From contig JAHDDC010000002.1 in assembly GCA_020629545.1 (NCBI GenBank), positions 62,001 through 126,000 on the forward strand: DNA of 64,000 bases, written 5' to 3'. Below the pieces are notes generated by a model. The model worked only from the letters and a program-made list of their open reading frames with translations. It made no database searches and was not told the DNA's origin. Each line of letters starts with the position of its first letter. Within the stretch, counting starts at the first letter, position 1. Source of the DNA: Hellea sp. (GTDB lineage Bacteria > Pseudomonadota > Alphaproteobacteria > Caulobacterales > Maricaulaceae). A program made the translations under genes and the position numbers. This document shows, piece by piece, positions 43,529-52,441 of this stretch.

Positions 43529-45271
43529 TTAGGTTGGATCTTTCTCTCTCGCCTGAAAACGCGCCCATAATTTTTGGGAAATCGGTGAAACTTCTCCGCA
43601 AATTCTGGCGACTATAGCTTCAGCCAATAATGGCGCAAAAACAAATCCCCTCGATCCAAGTCCCGTAAGGCCCCATTCATTACCGGAATTCACAATACGA
43701 GGCAGTGTGGAAGGGGTCGTTACCCTGACACTAGACCGAGATTGCCCTGTTATAATATTTGGGCGATAGCCAAAGATTGTTTCAAATTTTTCGAGGTTTT
43801 CTGCATCGTCGACAATGCGCGCGCCATGGGGCGGAAGACTGTCGAGTCGTTTATGTGTGGCACCAATCAAGGTTGTTTCATCGACCGGGACTGCATAGCC
43901 GCCATAGGTGAGGGGCGATGAGACTTTTTGACTGATCATGGATATCTGTCCCCGACTATAGCGAAGATTCTGGTTTTCAAAAAGCTCAAGACTGCGCACG
44001 CCAAATCCGCACGTCCAGATTACGGCATTGCCAGAGGCCAGAGTGTTTCCCTTCTTGTCTAAGATAGCGAGGCCATCGTCTATTGACAGCGATGACGCGG
44101 CTTCGCCTGTGACCATTTTCGTTAATGGTAGCAGCTTTGACTTTATCGAATTTGGATTGATTGTGAGTGATGTCGGAAATGAAATATTGTGGAATTTGCT
44201 ATCCGCACAAAACATCCGCTCCGGAAGGGGAGGATTGTTCAGAAGTTTTTGATAGCGTTTAGTCTCATTTAATCCTTGCGGCTGATGAGACACGCCTTGT
44301 GTGATCCTATCGAACGCTGAATAGACTTGAGTCGCATGAATAAAGCTTGAGAGAAAGAAACGGCTTTCTGGACGGTCCTGCAAATCAAGTCTAGGCTTGA
44401 TAATTGCAGCCGGATTTCCGCTGGCGGCTGTGCCGTCATTTGGATCTATGATAGTTGTTGTTATACCCCGTCGCTGAAAACTTCGCGCCATCATAAGACC
44501 GGCAATGCCGGCGCCGATAATAACCGGATCCTGAATTGGCTGGGTCTTCCGAATATGTCCGCGATTATAAATGGCTTCAAGCCGGTCACGTTTTCGTCCA
44601 AAGCCGGGCATTTTTCGGGTTTCAAATCCGGCATTGGTCAATCCGTCTCTGACAGATCGGGCTACTGTAAACGTTCCTATCCGCGTCCCCAGTCGGGATA
44701 GGCGCGCCAATGCATCCATGACTTCACCGGACCACATTTCCGGGTTTCGCGCAGGACTAAAACCATCAAGGAACCATGCGTCCATAGTGCCGTCGATTTG
44801 TGCGAGACCGTTTAGAATATCATCATGTATGAGAGTCAGTGTCACTCGGCCAAACTCTAGCGTATGTATCCCTTTAACGCGGCCGGGCCATTGGTTGACC
44901 AACTTATCAGCAAAGTCAGAAATTTCCGGAAATTTGGATAAGGCTTTCGCGAGTTGCTTTTGATCCAAGGGAAAACGCTCGATTGAAACAAAATGAAGTC
45001 TTGCTTTTGGCTCTGGAGTGTCCTCCCATAATTTCCATGCAGCTAGAAAGTTAAGGCCTGTTCCAAAGCCAAGTTCTCCGATGGCAAAATAGTCTTTTGA
45101 TTTCCAGTTTTCAGGCAATCCGCAAGCCTTCAAAAAGACCTCGCGTGTTTCATCGAGTCCCCCATCTACGCTGAAATAGATATCGGAAAAGGTCGATGAG
45201 GCTGGTGCATCGGTCCGCGACCAATCCAGATCGGGGGGCTCACATAGGGTCAGTTTTTGAGGCGTCGGCAT
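43529..45271 (-). CDS. mnmC: Bifunctional tRNA wobble-uridine enzyme MnmC
   Basis: The 580-residue fusion carries out the last two steps of mnm5s2U34 synthesis in tRNA. The N-terminal methyltransferase part has GELGFGTGLNFLAAW and the typical DAWFLDGFSPARNPEMW (near residue 170). The C-terminal part is an FAD oxidase beginning PVIIGAGIAGLMMARSF at about 250, with the closing GLGSRGFVFAPLLAE region. Both domains look intact. It is transcribed alone, with no nearby mnmE or mnmG. Confidence 0.92.
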   Translation of the reverse strand: MPTPQKLTLCEPPDLDWSRTDAPASSTFSDIYFSVDGGLDETREVFLKACGLPENWKSKDYFAIGELGFGTGLNFLAAWKLWEDTPEPKARLHFVSIERFPLDQKQLAKALSKFPEISDFADKLVNQWPGRVKGIHTLEFGRVTLTLIHDDILNGLAQIDGTMDAWFLDGFSPARNPEMWSGEVMDALARLSRLGTRIGTFTVARSVRDGLTNAGFETRKMPGFGRKRDRLEAIYNRGHIRKTQPIQDPVIIGAGIAGLMMARSFQRRGITTTIIDPNDGTAASGNPAAIIKPRLDLQDRPESRFFLSSFIHATQVYSAFDRITQGVSHQPQGLNETKRYQKLLNNPPLPERMFCADSKFHNISFPTSLTINPNSIKSKLLPLTKMVTGEAASSLSIDDGLAILDKKGNTLASGNAVIWTCGFGVRSLELFENQNLRYSRGQISMISQKVSSPLTYGGYAVPVDETTLIGATHKRLDSLPPHGARIVDDAENLEKFETIFGYRPNIITGQSRSSVRVTTPSTLPRIVNSGNEWGLTGLGSRGFVFAPLLAEAIVARICGEVSPISQKLWARFQAREKDPT

Positions 45272-45370
45272 GAATATGCTGTTAGAATATTATCGTGAAA
45301 AGCGAAATCATTTTGACAATAATGCGTCATCCGTGTTCTCTAGAGCTATTAGCGAGGGGAGTGATTCGCA

Positions 45371-45724
45371 GTGCACAGGCTACTTTGGGCAAAATCGATA
45401 GACAATAAATGGCTTAACTTGTCCAATCTGGATTTGACCAATCTGCATGCAACCGGGATTTACGTGATCTGGCATGGCGGTGAGAATCCGCGTATCGTAC
45501 GGATCGGCCAAGGTAATATTGCAGCCAGACTCGCGGCTCATCGTCTGAACCATCAGATCATGCGTTATGTTGAAAATGGACCTATGATGGTGACTTGGGC
45601 TGAGATTAATGAACAAGCCAAACGCGATGGTATCGAAACTTATCTGGTTAGGCAGTTTACACCGCTCATTAAAGATAAGGTTCCGGAAGTTCCGCCAATT
45701 CCGGCAAGTTCGCCGTTTCTCTAA
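45371..45724 (+). CDS. Stand-alone GIY-YIG-like protein
   Basis: The 117-residue protein shows a GIY-YIG-type core: ATGIYVIWHGG, then RIVRIGQGNIAARLAAHR and a later GIETYLVRQF. These could supply the catalytic tyrosine, arginine and glutamate of a small endonuclease. The start is a GTG with AGGGGA ten bases upstream. No mobile-element features surround it. A repair, housekeeping or inactive DNA-binding role is possible; the family call rests on a few residues. Confidence 0.6.
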   Translation: MHRLLWAKSIDNKWLNLSNLDLTNLHATGIYVIWHGGENPRIVRIGQGNIAARLAAHRLNHQIMRYVENGPMMVTWAEINEQAKRDGIETYLVRQFTPLIKDKVPEVPPIPASSPFL

Positions 45725-45730
45725 ACCTAG

Positions 45731-45997
45731 TTAAGCTGGCATATTGACAAAAGGCGTTTCTTCGGCAGCCCGAAAACGCTCTAATGATACAACATTTTCT
45801 CGCTGGCTGAGTTGTGGCTCATCTTCCATGGTATTCAGTCCAGGTGTGAATTGTATGCTATTTTCAAATCCAATAGCGAATTCTTCTGCTAAGGCCGCTA
45901 GTTGTTTTAACTTGTGATAAGTCCAGGGTGGTTCTTCACCGGAAGCCACCCTGTCTCTTGCCCACTCACTCACCAATTCTAATGTATTTTTATTCAT
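45731..45997 (-). CDS. Hypothetical small acidic protein
   Basis: The 88-residue protein is soluble. The first part, WARDRVASGEEPPWTYHKLKQLAALAEEFAIGF, is helical; the second part is low in structure (EDEPQLSQRENVVSLERFRAAEE). I do not recognise a family. The ATG at 45997 is preferred over a TTG at 46012, though neither has a good ribosome site. It converges on the GIY-YIG-like gene with six bases between stops. Confidence 0.5.
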   Translation of the reverse strand: MNKNTLELVSEWARDRVASGEEPPWTYHKLKQLAALAEEFAIGFENSIQFTPGLNTMEDEPQLSQRENVVSLERFRAAEETPFVNMPA

Positions 45998-46194
45998 AGG
46001 GGCTGATAGCAAGGCGTGCTTGATATCTCGTTAAGCCCGTGTTCGCATATTGGTAACCATAATTGCCGCATATTTATGGTAAATAAAGGTAAATGACTTT
46101 CTTAAATAATTTTACACCATTTCAAGAGCCAGCGCCTAAAACAAGTTCTATCAAGGCTGTGGGAAGCTAATAAAAAATCAAAGGGCTGGGCTAA

Positions 46195-46482
46195 ATGAAA
46201 AGATTAATCGCGGGCGTAATAACTACAATGATTGCCGTTGCGGGAACGACGACGGCTTTTGCATCGTCGGCGTCGGGTCACATAAACGCTTCGTCAAAAA
46301 TAACAAAGAAGACAGAACGGATTGTCATTAAGCCGCGTCCACTTATGACAAAGTCGATTTCAAATGACGACAAATATTTAGTGCGTGTGTACAAATCTGC
46401 TCCGGCACAAGGACGTGTCATCAAGCCGGCAACAACCAAGCGCACAATGCCAAATCTGTATTTGCCAGTGACACGCAAATAA
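46195..46482 (+). CDS. Small basic exported protein
   Basis: The 95-residue protein has a signal peptide (GVITTMIAVAGTTTAFA). The mature part is rich in lysine, arginine, serine and threonine (KITKKTERIVIKPRPLMTKS), with no cysteine. No family is recognised. A strong terminator follows the stop. Upstream (46056-46080) the arms ACCATAA and TTATGGT form an inverted repeat that may be an operator. Confidence 0.55.
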   Translation: MKRLIAGVITTMIAVAGTTTAFASSASGHINASSKITKKTERIVIKPRPLMTKSISNDDKYLVRVYKSAPAQGRVIKPATTKRTMPNLYLPVTRK

Positions 46483-46510
46483 AAATTTCTCTATCCCCTA
46501 GAGAACCTGG

Positions 46511-46547
46511 CCGGAAGGGATGTCCCCCCCTTCCGGTCTTTTATTTT
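46511..46547 (+). terminator. Rho-independent terminator
   Basis: CCGGAAGGG pairs with CCCTTCCGG around ATGTCCCC and is followed by TCTTTTATTTT. It ends the small basic exported protein transcript. Confidence 0.85.
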
Positions 46548-46551
46548 GGGC

Positions 46552-46575
46552 AAATAAAAAGCCCCGATTGGGGCT
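46552..46575 (-). terminator. Rho-independent terminator of rpmE
   Basis: On the minus strand AGCCCC and GGGGCT form the stem around AATC, followed by TTTTATTT. It lies 12 bases after the rpmE stop. Confidence 0.85.
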
Positions 46576-46587
46576 CCTTGAAATGAT

Positions 46588-46806
46588 CTAGACAAATCCT
46601 TTGAACTTGTCCTTGAATTTGGAAACGCGTCCGCCGCGATCCAACATCATTTTATCTCCACCAGTCCATGCCGGGTGGGTTTTACTGTCGATATCAAGAA
46701 CCAGACGGTCGCCTTCTTTGCCGTAAGTTGATCGGGTTTGGTATTCAGTACCATCAACCATTTGAACGGTAATGGTGTGATAGTCAGGATGGATATCCTT
46801 TTTCAT
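46588..46806 (-). CDS. rpmE: 50S ribosomal protein L31 (zinc-free form)
   Basis: The 72-residue protein begins [19 protein letters not shown] and continues ETHPAWTGG-like ([23 protein letters not shown] is split here over the middle of the chain), as in alphaproteobacterial L31. There is no cysteine, so it is the form that does not bind zinc. L31 joins the 50S central protuberance to the 30S head. AGGAG precedes the ATG at a spacing of six bases, and a CCCC/GGGG mini-hairpin lies just upstream of it. Confidence 0.93.
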   Translation of the reverse strand: MKKDIHPDYHTITVQMVDGTEYQTRSTYGKEGDRLVLDIDSKTHPAWTGGDKMMLDRGGRVSKFKDKFKGFV

Positions 46807-47117
46807 TTTCTGCTCCTGCCCCGCTTTGGGGTCTATTCTAACGGGTTTGCTTTAAGTGGTCGCCCGCATGTGCAGCCGGGTCTATAAACATCGATTTTCA
46901 GTGGGTCAAGCTCAGAGAATGACCTAAAAGCTCTCTTTTCAACTGCAATTACCTGAGAAATCACTACGAATTGATCAACAATCGACTAGCATTTCTTTCA
47001 TTGAAGTGGTTAATTGCCGTTAACTGATGCATCGGGGAGGGGAATCGCGCGATTTCGAGCGTTTAATTTCCAGCGTCTTCAGTGATCAAACATTGCTAAT
47101 TCTTAAGGAAGTCTATT
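46807..47117. other. Intergenic region between rpmE and the DUF2853 gene
   Basis: This 311-base divergent gap holds the rpmE ribosome site and mini-hairpin (CCCCGCTTTGGGG at 46817-46829 on the plus strand) and the AAGGAAG site of the DUF2853 gene. TTAA-N6-TTAAC at 47010-47024 is one base too short for a CtrA box. I see no tRNA and no convincing small gene. Confidence 0.5.
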
Positions 47118-47462
47118 ATGAGCAAACGTGATGCGCTAATTGAAAAATATGCGGATGATTTGAAAAATAAGATCGGTGTCTCGCCGGATATGGATCTTTT
47201 ACGTAAAGTAACTATCGGTTGTGGACCATCGATTTATAACCGTGACTCTTCAACAGTGTCAGGGTCTGATCCGTCTGAAATCGCGACAGTAAAGAATAAT
47301 TATCTTATTAAGAAGCTTGGTCTGAAAGATGGCGCAGCTCTAGATGACGCTATCGCTTCAGTTATGGAAAAATACGGAAAATCTAACCCGAATAAATACC
47401 GCGCGGTTGTGTATTATTTACTCTGTCAGCATTTCGGAAAAGAGTCTGTTTACAACAAGTAA
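47118..47462 (+). CDS. DUF2853 family protein
   Basis: The 114-residue soluble protein matches DUF2853 as I know it. It has IEKYADDLKNKIGVSPDMDLL, the central IGCGPSIYNRDSSTV and the final NKYRAVVYYLLCQHFGKESVYNK. The family is small, helical and of unknown function. AAGGAAG precedes the ATG by seven bases. A strong terminator follows, so it is a single-gene unit. Confidence 0.85.
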   Translation: MSKRDALIEKYADDLKNKIGVSPDMDLLRKVTIGCGPSIYNRDSSTVSGSDPSEIATVKNNYLIKKLGLKDGAALDDAIASVMEKYGKSNPNKYRAVVYYLLCQHFGKESVYNK

Positions 47463-47482
47463 TCAGATAAAATCCTAGTTGT

Positions 47483-47507
47483 AACCCGGCTTTAGCCGGG
47501 TTTTTTT
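47483..47507 (+). terminator. Rho-independent terminator after the DUF2853 gene
   Basis: AACCCGGCT pairs with AGCCGGGTT and is followed by seven T. It also faces the end of the converging suhB gene. Confidence 0.88.
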
Positions 47508-47521
47508 ACCCCGGCTTTGAT

Positions 47522-48343
47522 TTAATCAAATGTCACGCGTTCTCGGAGTTCTGGCATCAGAGCTTCATTAGTACAAATGATGTCGCCCGTTTCCAATACA
47601 TCACCTTCACTTAAAGCTTCAACCTGTAGCCCGGCTTCGCGCGCGATCAATATTCCAGCCGCAATGTCCCATATTGCTAAGCCTCTTTCCCAAAATCCGT
47701 CATAGCGCCCGGCTGCTGTCCACGCTAAATCCAAGGACGCAGCGCCAAACCTGCGTACACCTGCACTTGCGCCCATAACGCGGTGCAACTCCTTTAGAAG
47801 TCGCGCATGACCAGGCCGACCTAAAAATGGAATACCAGTTGCGAAAATCGAGTTATCAAAAAGGTGACGATTGGCACCGCGCAGTCGTCTGTCTGCCCCG
47901 CCTAAACGACCGTCGTTAATATAGGCGCCACGATCTTTTTCAGCGAAAAACATTTCATCAGTCACCGGGTTATAGACAAGACCTGCAACAAGTTCCGGTA
48001 TGCCTACAAGATTTCGTTCCAGCGCGATCGAAACAGCGAAGTGAGGAATTCCGTGAAGAAAGTTTGTGGTGCCATCGAGCGGATCAACAATAAATCTGTG
48101 AGTTTTATCTGTGCCTTCAATGACTCCCGACTCTTCCATCACAAATCCGTAACCGGGGCGTCCTTCACTTAGAACCTCGTGAATGATTTCCTCAGCCTTT
48201 TTGTCGGCTTTTGACACAAAATCCGCGGGGCCTTTTCTAGACACTTGTAAGTGTTCGGCCTCTCCGAAGTCCCGTAAAAGACCACGAGACGCTTTCCGTG
48301 CGGCCTTTTGCATGAGGCCCATAATGGGGGAAACATTTGGCAT
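47522..48343 (-). CDS. suhB: Inositol monophosphatase family protein
   Basis: The 273-residue magnesium-dependent phosphatase has ADFVSKADKKAEEII, the FVMEESG glutamate motif, the metal site VDPLDGTTNFLHGIP and the final ERGLAIWDIAAGILIAREAG. SuhB-type proteins dephosphorylate inositol monophosphate and in E. coli also join the rRNA antitermination complex. The start is eight bases after the efp stop, so both are in one transcript. Confidence 0.93.
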   Translation of the reverse strand: MPNVSPIMGLMQKAARKASRGLLRDFGEAEHLQVSRKGPADFVSKADKKAEEIIHEVLSEGRPGYGFVMEESGVIEGTDKTHRFIVDPLDGTTNFLHGIPHFAVSIALERNLVGIPELVAGLVYNPVTDEMFFAEKDRGAYINDGRLGGADRRLRGANRHLFDNSIFATGIPFLGRPGHARLLKELHRVMGASAGVRRFGAASLDLAWTAAGRYDGFWERGLAIWDIAAGILIAREAGLQVEALSEGDVLETGDIICTNEALMPELRERVTFD

Positions 48344-48351
48344 GTTGTGCT

Positions 48352-48915
48352 CTAATCTGCCCGTTTCACATAAGAGCCGTCTTCTGTATTTATCACAAGA
48401 CGCTCACCTGTATTAATGAATGGTGGTACCGAAGTTCGAACACCGTTTTCTAAGATGGCCGGTTTGTATGAATTGGCCGCTGTTTGTCCTTTCACGACGG
48501 GTTCAGTCTCAGAAACGGCCAAGATGACTTGCTCTGGTAAGCTAACGCTTATGGGCTTATCTTCGTAAAATTCGAGTTCGACTTCCATACTGTCAGTCAA
48601 AAATTTTGCTCGCTCACCCACGAAGTCGGCTTGCAAATTGATTTGTTCATAATTTTCGGCGTTCATAAAGACAAGCATTTCGCCATCTTCATACAGGAAG
48701 GTATGGGTTTTTTGATCGAGTCGTACACGTTCGACGGTTTCTGCCGCCCTAAATCGTTCATTGAGCTTGCGCCCATCCAATAGGTTTTTGAGTTCAACCT
48801 GATTAAAGGCTCCGCCTTTACCCGGTTTTACCGCATTGCATTTAACCGCGACCCATAGAGAGTCCTGGTGCTTAATAATATTGCCGGGTTTAATTTCATT
48901 GCCGTTCATTTTCAT
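48352..48915 (-). CDS. efp: Elongation factor P
   Basis: This 187-residue protein relieves ribosomes stalled at proline runs. It has [19 protein letters not shown], the loop [17 protein letters not shown] with the lysine that can be modified (GKGGAF), and a C-terminal S1-like fold ending [20 protein letters not shown]. Homologues start at MKMNGNEI, so I place the start at 48915 rather than 48984. No epmA-like modification gene is nearby. Confidence 0.94.
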   Translation of the reverse strand: MKMNGNEIKPGNIIKHQDSLWVAVKCNAVKPGKGGAFNQVELKNLLDGRKLNERFRAAETVERVRLDQKTHTFLYEDGEMLVFMNAENYEQINLQADFVGERAKFLTDSMEVELEFYEDKPISVSLPEQVILAVSETEPVVKGQTAANSYKPAILENGVRTSVPPFINTGERLVINTEDGSYVKRAD

Positions 48916-49073
48916 AAGGATGCTCGCATCTAAAATTTGCGGAGCTGTATCAGGGGGAAGGCAGAGCCGCAAGGTTTCATTCACGTAAGATAGGTGCTCG
49001 AATTTGCAATAGTAATGAAATCTTTTCCCGGATAGACATGTATACCGAAATCAAATTCTTCAGGAGGATTGCT

Positions 49074-49934
49074 GTGAAGCGAAAACCTATGACAAAGGCA
49101 CCGGAAAATGCTGATAGTTTGAAAGGAATTAAGCCCGTCATATGTTACCCTGTTGATACGCTCCCGTCTCCTGATATGGCGCTGCTTGCGCAGGCTCGTA
49201 CGAAGCTCGAGAAAATCGATGAAGTGATCATACCACCGAGGGATGCGCGATGTTTCGTCGTTCCCAAAGGTCACTTTTTTAGAATATATTGTCATGAAGG
49301 CCCGCAGGTCGGGGATCTCAATTTATGGGCGTTAAATAATGCGGATGAGAGATTTTATTCGGGCAAGACCCGCGCGCTTCATGGCAGCCATGTCTCTACT
49401 GGAGATCAGCTTTGGAGTACATTTCCCTATTTGCGACCTATGGCTACGATTACTTACGATACATTGGATTGGTATGGTTGGGATCAATATGGCGGTTCAG
49501 TTCACGACGTAATCGGGACGCGCTGTGATCCCTATACTGCAAAGCTTCTACAAAACGTTGATTATCATCATTGCTGTCATTCCAACTTAGTTCGAGCTTT
49601 TTCTGATCATTCTGGCCTTTCATTAGCCGATACAGAACCCGTTATTCACGATGTGATGAACGTATTCATGTGTACCGGATTTACATCAGATACTCACCAA
49701 TATTTTATGAAAGCCAGTCCTGTCAGAAAAGGCGATTATATTGAGTTTATTGCTGAAATAGATTTAATTGGAGGGCTCTCTGCTTGTCCAGGCGGCGATT
49801 GTTCCTCCGAGCATTCATCCGATGAAGCCAAATGTTACCCCTTACGGGTCGATGTTTTTAAGCCTGAAAATCAACATCTACTTAATCGCCCCGAGCCAAT
49901 GCCCTCGCAGTATATAGGTGGCCACGGAAGTTGA
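49074..49934 (+). CDS. DUF1989 (urea carboxylase-associated) family protein
   Basis: The 286-residue protein has the DUF1989 pattern: a GPQVGDLNLWALNNADERFYSG segment, SVHDVIGTRCDPY, the HHCCHSNLVRAF motif and the ending GGDCSSEHSSDEAKCYPLRVDVF. Conserved cysteines and histidines suggest a metal. Such proteins are often linked to urea or allophanate metabolism, but no urea genes are nearby. The GTG at 49074 has a perfect AGGAGG six bases upstream and is preferred over an ATG at 49038. Confidence 0.85.
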   Translation: MKRKPMTKAPENADSLKGIKPVICYPVDTLPSPDMALLAQARTKLEKIDEVIIPPRDARCFVVPKGHFFRIYCHEGPQVGDLNLWALNNADERFYSGKTRALHGSHVSTGDQLWSTFPYLRPMATITYDTLDWYGWDQYGGSVHDVIGTRCDPYTAKLLQNVDYHHCCHSNLVRAFSDHSGLSLADTEPVIHDVMNVFMCTGFTSDTHQYFMKASPVRKGDYIEFIAEIDLIGGLSACPGGDCSSEHSSDEAKCYPLRVDVFKPENQHLLNRPEPMPSQYIGGHGS

Positions 49935-51227
49935 TCAAAAAAGTCCCATCAGGCTCCGCCCGCCCAGGTAAAGCGTAATCATTCCAATCACTATGCCCAA
50001 TAATATACGCGGCAAAGTGTTCTTGTGTGTGTCCATAAAAAAGCTACGCGATGTAATATAAACAAGAAGAATAACAACTAGCGGCAGGATCACGCCATTA
50101 AGAGCCTGCGCTGATATAATAAGATATACCGGATTAAAGCCTGTTGCAGAGATAATGATCCCAAATAGCAAAACCAGAACATTGACAGCTAAAAACCGCT
50201 TATCGCTTGTATCGTATTCCCACCCGAATAAACCTGCCAAGACATATGATGCGCCCAATGGTGTCACAATTGCTGATGATATTCCTGCAGCGAAAAGACC
50301 AATGCTTAGAAATGGCAATGCATAACGGCCTAACAATGGCTCAAGTGCGAAAGACATAGCTGTAACGCTATCCACGTCGGTGCCTTGCATGACACTCGCC
50401 GCAGTTACTAAAACTGCGGATGTAATAACGCCACCGATGGAAATAGAAATCAGAATATCCCACCGGCTTATTGAAATTTGATCGGAAACCGTTGCCCTCG
50501 AGTCTGTAAAAATACCTTTTGCATTCACAGCGTGGACAAAGAAATTATAGGGAACAATCGTGGTTCCAATTAGACCAATAGCTAGGAAAAGCCCGCCGTC
50601 TGGAATGGTTGGACGTAAACCGAGGACTATGTTGTTTAAGTCTGGTGATGCTGCGAACATGGCCACAAGAAAGACAATGGCCATGATACCAACAAGGACC
50701 ATAAGTAGCTTTTCCAATATGCGAACCGGGCCAAAGTAAAGGAGCATCAAAATCGCTATGCCAATTAACGGTCCCAATATTCGCGACGAGACGCCCGTAA
50801 TGGCCGAAAGTCCGGCGGCGGAACCCGTCAGATCACCTCCCATATAGGCGACGCACCCCAAAGGAACCGCTATACATACCAATGCTAATACAAATTTTTT
50901 AATCCATATATTTTTGAAAGCTGATGAAATAGCCTCGGATAGTCCGCGCCGGGTGACAATCCCAAGTCGCGCAGACATTTCCTGCAATATGATCGTCGCG
51001 ATAATGGCGAACGCGATGGTCCAAAGGAACGTATAACCGTATTCAGCACCGGTTCTTGTGGCGGTTGTGATCGTCCCTGGTCCAATGAATGATCCGGTAA
51101 TCAGAGCTGCGGGACCGAGAAATTTGATCTTCTCACGCCACCCCAAGATGGTTTTATCCTTTTGATCCACTTTGCCTCCCCAGGCCTGTAATTGAGCCAA
51201 TTTAAGGGTAGTGGTTTGGAGATTCAA
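49935..51227 (-). CDS. Divergent Nramp-family transporter
   Basis: The 430-residue protein has about eleven membrane helices and Nramp-like order. Where canonical Nramp proteins have DPGN in helix 1 it reads GSFIGPGTITTATRTGAEYG (about 45-64). Where they have MPH in helix 6 it reads TTIVPYNFFVHAV. Both metal-binding motifs are thus changed, so manganese or iron transport cannot be assumed; related non-canonical members may carry other ions. It begins eight bases after the GH5 gene on the same strand. Its stop abuts the converging DUF1989 gene. Confidence 0.85.
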   Translation of the reverse strand: MNLQTTTLKLAQLQAWGGKVDQKDKTILGWREKIKFLGPAALITGSFIGPGTITTATRTGAEYGYTFLWTIAFAIIATIILQEMSARLGIVTRRGLSEAISSAFKNIWIKKFVLALVCIAVPLGCVAYMGGDLTGSAAGLSAITGVSSRILGPLIGIAILMLLYFGPVRILEKLLMVLVGIMAIVFLVAMFAASPDLNNIVLGLRPTIPDGGLFLAIGLIGTTIVPYNFFVHAVNAKGIFTDSRATVSDQISISRWDILISISIGGVITSAVLVTAASVMQGTDVDSVTAMSFALEPLLGRYALPFLSIGLFAAGISSAIVTPLGASYVLAGLFGWEYDTSDKRFLAVNVLVLLFGIIISATGFNPVYLIISAQALNGVILPLVVILLVYITSRSFFMDTHKNTLPRILLGIVIGMITLYLGGRSLMGLF

Positions 51228-51235
51228 TAGGTGAG

Positions 51236-52333
51236 TTACCGACCGCCCAGAGCGCGGTGCATTTGCGGAATCCAGCTATTGGCTTTGAGGTCAAAGGCTG
51301 GAAACCCTGTAGCATATTCCCAATAGCACCAGCCAATTTGCCGCCGCTCGGATTCGACACGGACTACTTCTGCCCAACGGGCCCGGCTCGTTGTATCAGC
51401 TTTGTTTATAGCGCCAAATTCCCCCAGAAGCATCGGCATACGGGTTTTGTCGCGCCAGCGCGCAGCTTTATCCAGTTCAGAAGCGATCGCAGCGCGTTCC
51501 TCAGATCTTGCTGACCATTTGACGCCGGTTGGATAGTTGGCACCCGGAACCCAGGTCGCGCCTTGATGGGTAAATTCAAAAGGATCGTAAAAATGAAATG
51601 TTGTCATGACGCGGGGGTCACGCGGTGGATTACTTTTCATCAAAGCATCAAGATTTCCCCATCCCGCTGACCCAATAATGACCCAACGTCCAGGATTATG
51701 TTGCCGAACAATGTTCAAAAGTCGACGGTTGAGCTGGTCAGTTCGTTCAATCGTCATTTTGTCATTGGGTTCATTGATAAGCTCGAACATTAAATTGTTT
51801 GGGGCTTTAGCATAATGATAGGCGATTTGGGTCCACATGGCTTCGAGGCGAGGCTCGTGGACATATGGGTTCTGCATGAGTTCTTCATAGTGATGAACGT
51901 CGATGATGATCTGGAGCCCTTCGACAATGGCCCAGTCAACGATCTGATCAACCCGTTTAATCAGGTCAGGAGAAATTCTATAAGGGGGATTATTATCTGT
52001 GTGTGCTGAAAACTTTATCGGTACGCGAACTGTATCAAAACCTGCAAGTTTTAATCTTTTGAAGTCTTCGGCGCGGATTTTATAGCCCCAATCTCCCTCG
52101 CGCGGAGCTTCTAGCGCGCCGCCCATATTCATACAGCGCCGAATTGGAAGCGACGCAGTTTGTTGAAGTGGCGTATTGCCGGACATTAAAACCTGGGCGT
52201 CAGCTTGGTTCTCTTTTGGACTTTGCAGGAACATGCTAGCGGTTACGATCGCCGCTGCGGCAGCCGTTCCCAAAAGCATATAAAATAGGAATCTACCCAC
52301 GTTTATGTCCTTAAGTCTATTTACCAATGGCAT
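51236..52333 (-). CDS. Membrane-anchored glycoside hydrolase family 5 (cellulase-type)
   Basis: The 365-residue protein has one N-terminal hydrophobic segment (FYMLLGTAAAAAIVTASMFL), an uncleaved anchor or signal. A TIM-barrel GH5 domain follows: MNMGGALEAP, GFDTVRVPIKF, IIDVHHY, the acid/base glutamate in FELINEPND (about residue 200) and the nucleophile glutamate in LLGEFGA. GH5 enzymes cut beta-1,4- or related glucans. It is co-transcribed with the Nramp-like gene. The start codon lies inside an inverted repeat. Confidence 0.9.
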   Translation of the reverse strand: MPLVNRLKDINVGRFLFYMLLGTAAAAAIVTASMFLQSPKENQADAQVLMSGNTPLQQTASLPIRRCMNMGGALEAPREGDWGYKIRAEDFKRLKLAGFDTVRVPIKFSAHTDNNPPYRISPDLIKRVDQIVDWAIVEGLQIIIDVHHYEELMQNPYVHEPRLEAMWTQIAYHYAKAPNNLMFELINEPNDKMTIERTDQLNRRLLNIVRQHNPGRWVIIGSAGWGNLDALMKSNPPRDPRVMTTFHFYDPFEFTHQGATWVPGANYPTGVKWSARSEERAAIASELDKAARWRDKTRMPMLLGEFGAINKADTTSRARWAEVVRVESERRQIGWCYWEYATGFPAFDLKANSWIPQMHRALGGR

Positions 52334-52348
52334 GTGCTAACCATGCCA
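52328..52348. repeat. Inverted repeat covering the GH5 start codon
   Basis: TGGCATG and CATGCCA are perfect 7-base arms around TGCTAAC. The GH5 ATG (52331-52333, minus strand) lies in one arm, so the site could be an operator or an mRNA hairpin that hides the start. Confidence 0.4.
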
Positions 52349-52412
52349 AGTCTTCAGCCGTACTAACATTTAGGTGTTAATTTAAAGTGATAGTGTTTAA
52401 AGGTTCAGTCTC

Positions 52413-52441
52413 TTGACACAGTCTTCCGGAAGTATCATAGC
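52413..52441 (+). promoter_or_regulatory. Predicted serC promoter
   Basis: A perfect -35 TTGACA (52413-52418) is followed after 17 bases by CATAGC, a weak -10. Transcription would start near 52447, giving a leader of about 65 bases. Confidence 0.5.

Noticed and set aside
45371-45724. Interpretation of the GIY-YIG-like protein as part of a homing or mobile element.
   Set aside because: There are no repeats, integrase, intron or composition change around it.
47010-47024. TTAA-N6-TTAAC upstream of the DUF2853 gene looks like a CtrA box.
   Set aside because: The spacer is six bases, not seven, so it does not fit the known pattern.
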